From positions 209,218,244 through 209,282,243 of the forward strand of contig NC_081411.1 of the NCBI RefSeq assembly GCF_030272615.1: a stretch of 64,000 bases of DNA, in the 5' to 3' direction. Below the pieces are notes generated by a model that was given only the letters and a program-made list of their open reading frames with translations, was not told the DNA's origin and searched no databases. Both the position numbers and the translations under genes were made by a program. Shown piece by piece: positions 61,635 through 64,000 of this stretch. This DNA is from Cryptomeria japonica. Taxonomy: Eukaryota > Streptophyta > Pinopsida > Cupressales > Cupressaceae. Positions within the stretch are counted from its first letter, which is position 1. Each line of letters begins with the position of its first letter.

Positions 61635-62340
61635 ATTCCTTTTGATAAATTATATATTGAAAGTTAGTCTTCAAATATTATGACACATATTATCATAAAT
61701 TAGATTTCTATGTTATTATGTTTTTAAATTTTATAAATAACCTATCTAAAATTTGTTGTTTAATAAGATATAATCTTCCTTAAATTTTAATGTTTTTAAT
61801 ATAGATATACTTAAATAAACATTAAAAAAATTGAATATAAAGAAATAAATCTCAAACATTTTTCATATATCTAATATACAAATTCTAAGTTATAACGTAA
61901 TTGTAAAAACAAAATAAGATATATATATCAATCCCTAATTTTTTGTACACCTTGAGTTGCCCATTACTGATAATAAAAAATGGAAAAAAAAAAACAATCC
62001 TAATTTTCTAAACATTCACTAATTATTCCCCTAATCTTGAGCAATATATTCTACTTTAGAAATCTCAAACTAAATATTACATTTTATTTATTTAAATGAC
62101 AACACTTTTTGTCCTTTTCTTTATTGTAAATTGTTCTTCCCAAATCTCAAAATTAATAAATAAATTTATTTATTTAATTGGCATAAATTAAAATATGCAA
62201 CTATTGTCCTTTTCTTTATTCTAAGTAATTTGGCTTATTTAAAAAATTAATCTACACAAATACTTTTATAATTAATTTAGTCTCTATTATGAGTGCATCC
62301 CAAAGGGTGTGGCCTTTGAATCTGGAAAAGTGTTTACAAG
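61635..62340. other. AT-rich upstream region shared with 12.5-13.1 kb
   Basis: It is alignable by eye to 12500-13020: TATTATCATA(G/A)ATTA, GTAATTGTAAAAAC, CA(T/C)TGACTAATTA-TTCCCCTA and CTACTTTAGAAATCTC-like blocks appear in the same order. It is therefore duplicated DNA carried with the gene rather than random AT-rich sequence. Confidence 0.6.
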
Positions 62341-62347
62341 TATAAAG
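62341..62347 (+). promoter_or_regulatory. Putative TATA box of the 62468 F-box gene
   Basis: TATAAAG in the context ACAAGTATAAAGCAATCCTACAG, 127 bp before the ATG. It matches the equivalent site at 13033. Confidence 0.5.
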
Positions 62348-62467
62348 CAATCCTACAGTTTACATCCTTCGACACACATCTCTTCTGATTCTCCCAATTT
62401 CTGCACACTTTGGACTTGGTGTGAAAGAGTAGAGCTTCATATCTCGTTTAAAAAGAAAGACTCGATA

Positions 62468-63448
62468 ATGGATTTTCTAGAGGAGCTCCCTGAACAAATA
62501 TTTAGAGACATCTTATTAAGAGTGCCATACAAATCTCAACAACAGATTAAACAGTTATTGGAACCTGCTAAAGAAACGATGGAATGTGTCCAATTTTATC
62601 AAGATAGAATTAAGTTTGGGCTGGCAGAGAAATATATTTGTTTCCTCGAGCATGGTGCGATATCTATATACGATCCAGTCCATCAATCCTGTATAATGCG
62701 CCCTCACATTCCTACAGGTTTTCATACCTTATCAGATTCGCACATTCTGTGTGTTAAAAATAAGCTTATTTTGGTGGGCTTGACTTCTGAGAGCAAATAT
62801 AGTATGGAGACTTTGATATATGATGTATTATCTGGTACATGGAAGCAGGCTGCTCAAATTCCAATTGGCAAAAGGAGGTTTGCATGTTGTGCCACACCTG
62901 AGGGATCGATTTACATTGCAGGAGGATATGCCAAATGTGATAATGCTGGGGAACCCCGTGAAGCAGCAGTTTATAAAGTAGATGAAGACAAGTGGGAGCT
63001 TCTTCCTCAGATGCTAGAAGAAGTTGGCTTCTGTAGGGGTTTTTTTTTTGAAGGAATGTTTTATGTCATTGGTAGTGTATGTCAAAGATTTGATCCTTGC
63101 ACAGGAGTATAGTCAATAGTAAATATGGGTCGGCAAAGTTTATGGTCCATCTACAATCTATTTGAACGACTGCTTGCATTCAGCATGAATAGAATAATGC
63201 AATATGATTGGGAAGGAAATGTGTGGAGAGATTTTGATCCCCTCCCTAGAGTGTTGCTGGGTCAAGTTTATGCCACAGTGTGGCGGGATCAAATTTTCTT
63301 GTGTGGAAATGACGCGGCTTCCATCGATCACCCAACCATTTTTTATATGTATAAACCTGGAGCGCCTCTTTTTGAGAGGTGGATTGCTCTCGACAAACTG
63401 AAGTTAGTGGGCAGGAATGTCGTATATGTTGCCACGATAGAAATTTAA
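62468..63448 (+). pseudogene. F-box/kelch gene, full length with one stop
   Basis: It runs from ATG 62468 (MDFLEELPEQIFRDILLRVP) to TAA at 63448, 981 bp, the same length as the intact 10023 gene. An upstream GTG-opened extension from 62309 is not a plant start. Codon 215 is TAG (63110-63112), where the paralogues have TGG in GVWTT; after it the frame continues unchanged to the normal end IATIEI. Kelch blocks are RRFACCATPEGSIYIAGGY, AAVYKVDEDKWELLPQM, CQRFDPCTGV, then YDWEGNVWRDFDPLP and FYMYKPGAPLFERWIALDKL. The F-box half has lost the usual W/CR signature. It would be an SCF adaptor if complete. With the stop it makes 214 residues, so I call it a young pseudogene or, less likely, a sequencing error or readthrough. 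Confidence 0.85.
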
Positions 63449-63604
63449 TCTATCGGTGCCTGTCTTAATGGTTCAACATAGACTTAACCTTTAACTGTTC
63501 AAAGTAGAATTCAGATATCTATTCCTTCCATTCCTTCCAATATTACAATTAGTGATGTAATTTATTTTTTATAATGTATAGTTTTTTAATTTATCAAAAT
63601 TGTC

Positions 63605-63608
<4 letters not shown>

Positions 63609-63683
<75 letters not shown>
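63609..63683. repeat. (AT)n microsatellite
   Basis: About 75 bp of pure AT dinucleotide, 160 bp after the F-box gene. Confidence 0.97.
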
Positions 63684-63687
<4 letters not shown>

Positions 63688-63908
63688 TGATTATGTTGTT
63701 AAGAAAAACCAATCTAACTGAAATTTCATCATAATTATTAAATATTGAAAATATAAAGAAAAGAATAAAGAAAAGAATACATTAATATTCAGAAATACAA
63801 GACCCTTTGTGACAATTTATGAATGCATTTATTAATGAATATAAAATTGTAAGATTTAATTGGATAATCCACTTCAAGTTGGGATCTCTGAATTATAAGA
63901 ATCCTAAT

Positions 63909-63968
63909 ACATGAATTATTAGGCAAACTAAGAGGAGTATTATTATTATTAGGCAAACTAAGAGGAGT
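63909..63968. repeat. 30-bp direct repeat
   Basis: ATTATTAGGCAAACTAAGAG and the following GAGTA occur twice with a 30-bp period. Confidence 0.75.
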
Positions 63969-64000
63969 ACTATAATAGAATATAACTATCATTTAATTCG

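Noticed and set aside
56779-61655. LINE target duplication
   Set aside because: The two flanks are alike only with several mismatches and gaps, so it is kept as a possibility and not called as a feature.
62309-62467. Upstream extension of the second full-length F-box gene
   Set aside because: It opens on GTG and crosses the putative TATA box shared with the 13149 copy.

Overview
This is eukaryotic nuclear DNA from a land plant: very AT-rich, gene-poor and dominated by mobile elements and their relics. Three things point to a seed plant with a large repeat-filled genome. They are a cluster of intronless F-box/kelch-repeat genes of the plant KFB type, plant-type Ty1/copia and L1 elements, and fragments of a PPR gene and a PTI1-like kinase. 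A conifer or other gymnosperm is my best guess, but that is inference from repeat style and composition.

Layout. 1-9.9 kb: no host gene; tandem duplications, an LTR-like solo element with target duplication (4025-5148) carrying a hammerhead-ribozyme-like motif, a TATG/AT microsatellite and decayed repeat sequence. 10.0-11.0 kb: the only fully open F-box/kelch gene. 13.1-17.9 kb: a 3'-truncated F-box/kelch paralogue, a copia LTR fragment, an F-box/kelch fragment and an orphan kinase exon. 17.9-26 kb: decayed repeats with strong strand bias and no gene. 26.1-27.0 kb: a frameshifted F-box/kelch pseudogene. 28-29.6 kb: a possible LINE tail. 31.0-36.5 kb: a decayed copia element on the minus strand. 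36.6-45.2 kb: a block that I read as one or two old transposable units. It holds a transposase-like pseudogene on plus and a multi-exon gene on minus facing it, with a ~355-bp satellite between them. 45.2-54 kb: an unclassified element ORF split by a complete copia insertion with 5-bp target duplication, PBS and PPT. 54.4 kb: a further kelch fragment. 55.7-56.3 kb: a PPR pseudogene. 56.8-61.6 kb: a 5'-truncated L1 LINE on minus. 62.3-63.4 kb: a full-length F-box/kelch gene with one in-frame stop.

How the parts relate. All F-box/kelch copies are on the plus strand. The copies at 13.1 and 62.5 kb also share upstream DNA with a TATA box, so the family spread by segmental duplication and was then broken by element insertion, truncation and point mutation. 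Only the 10.0-11.0 kb copy looks able to make a full product, a presumed SCF substrate adaptor. The most unusual content is the 37.2-44.8 kb block. Its plus-strand gene resembles a transposase-like family I remember from animal genomes, with an aspartate motif in VDFAENY and a GHGKG-type motif. The minus-strand gene is built of small exons that almost all begin and end in phase 0.
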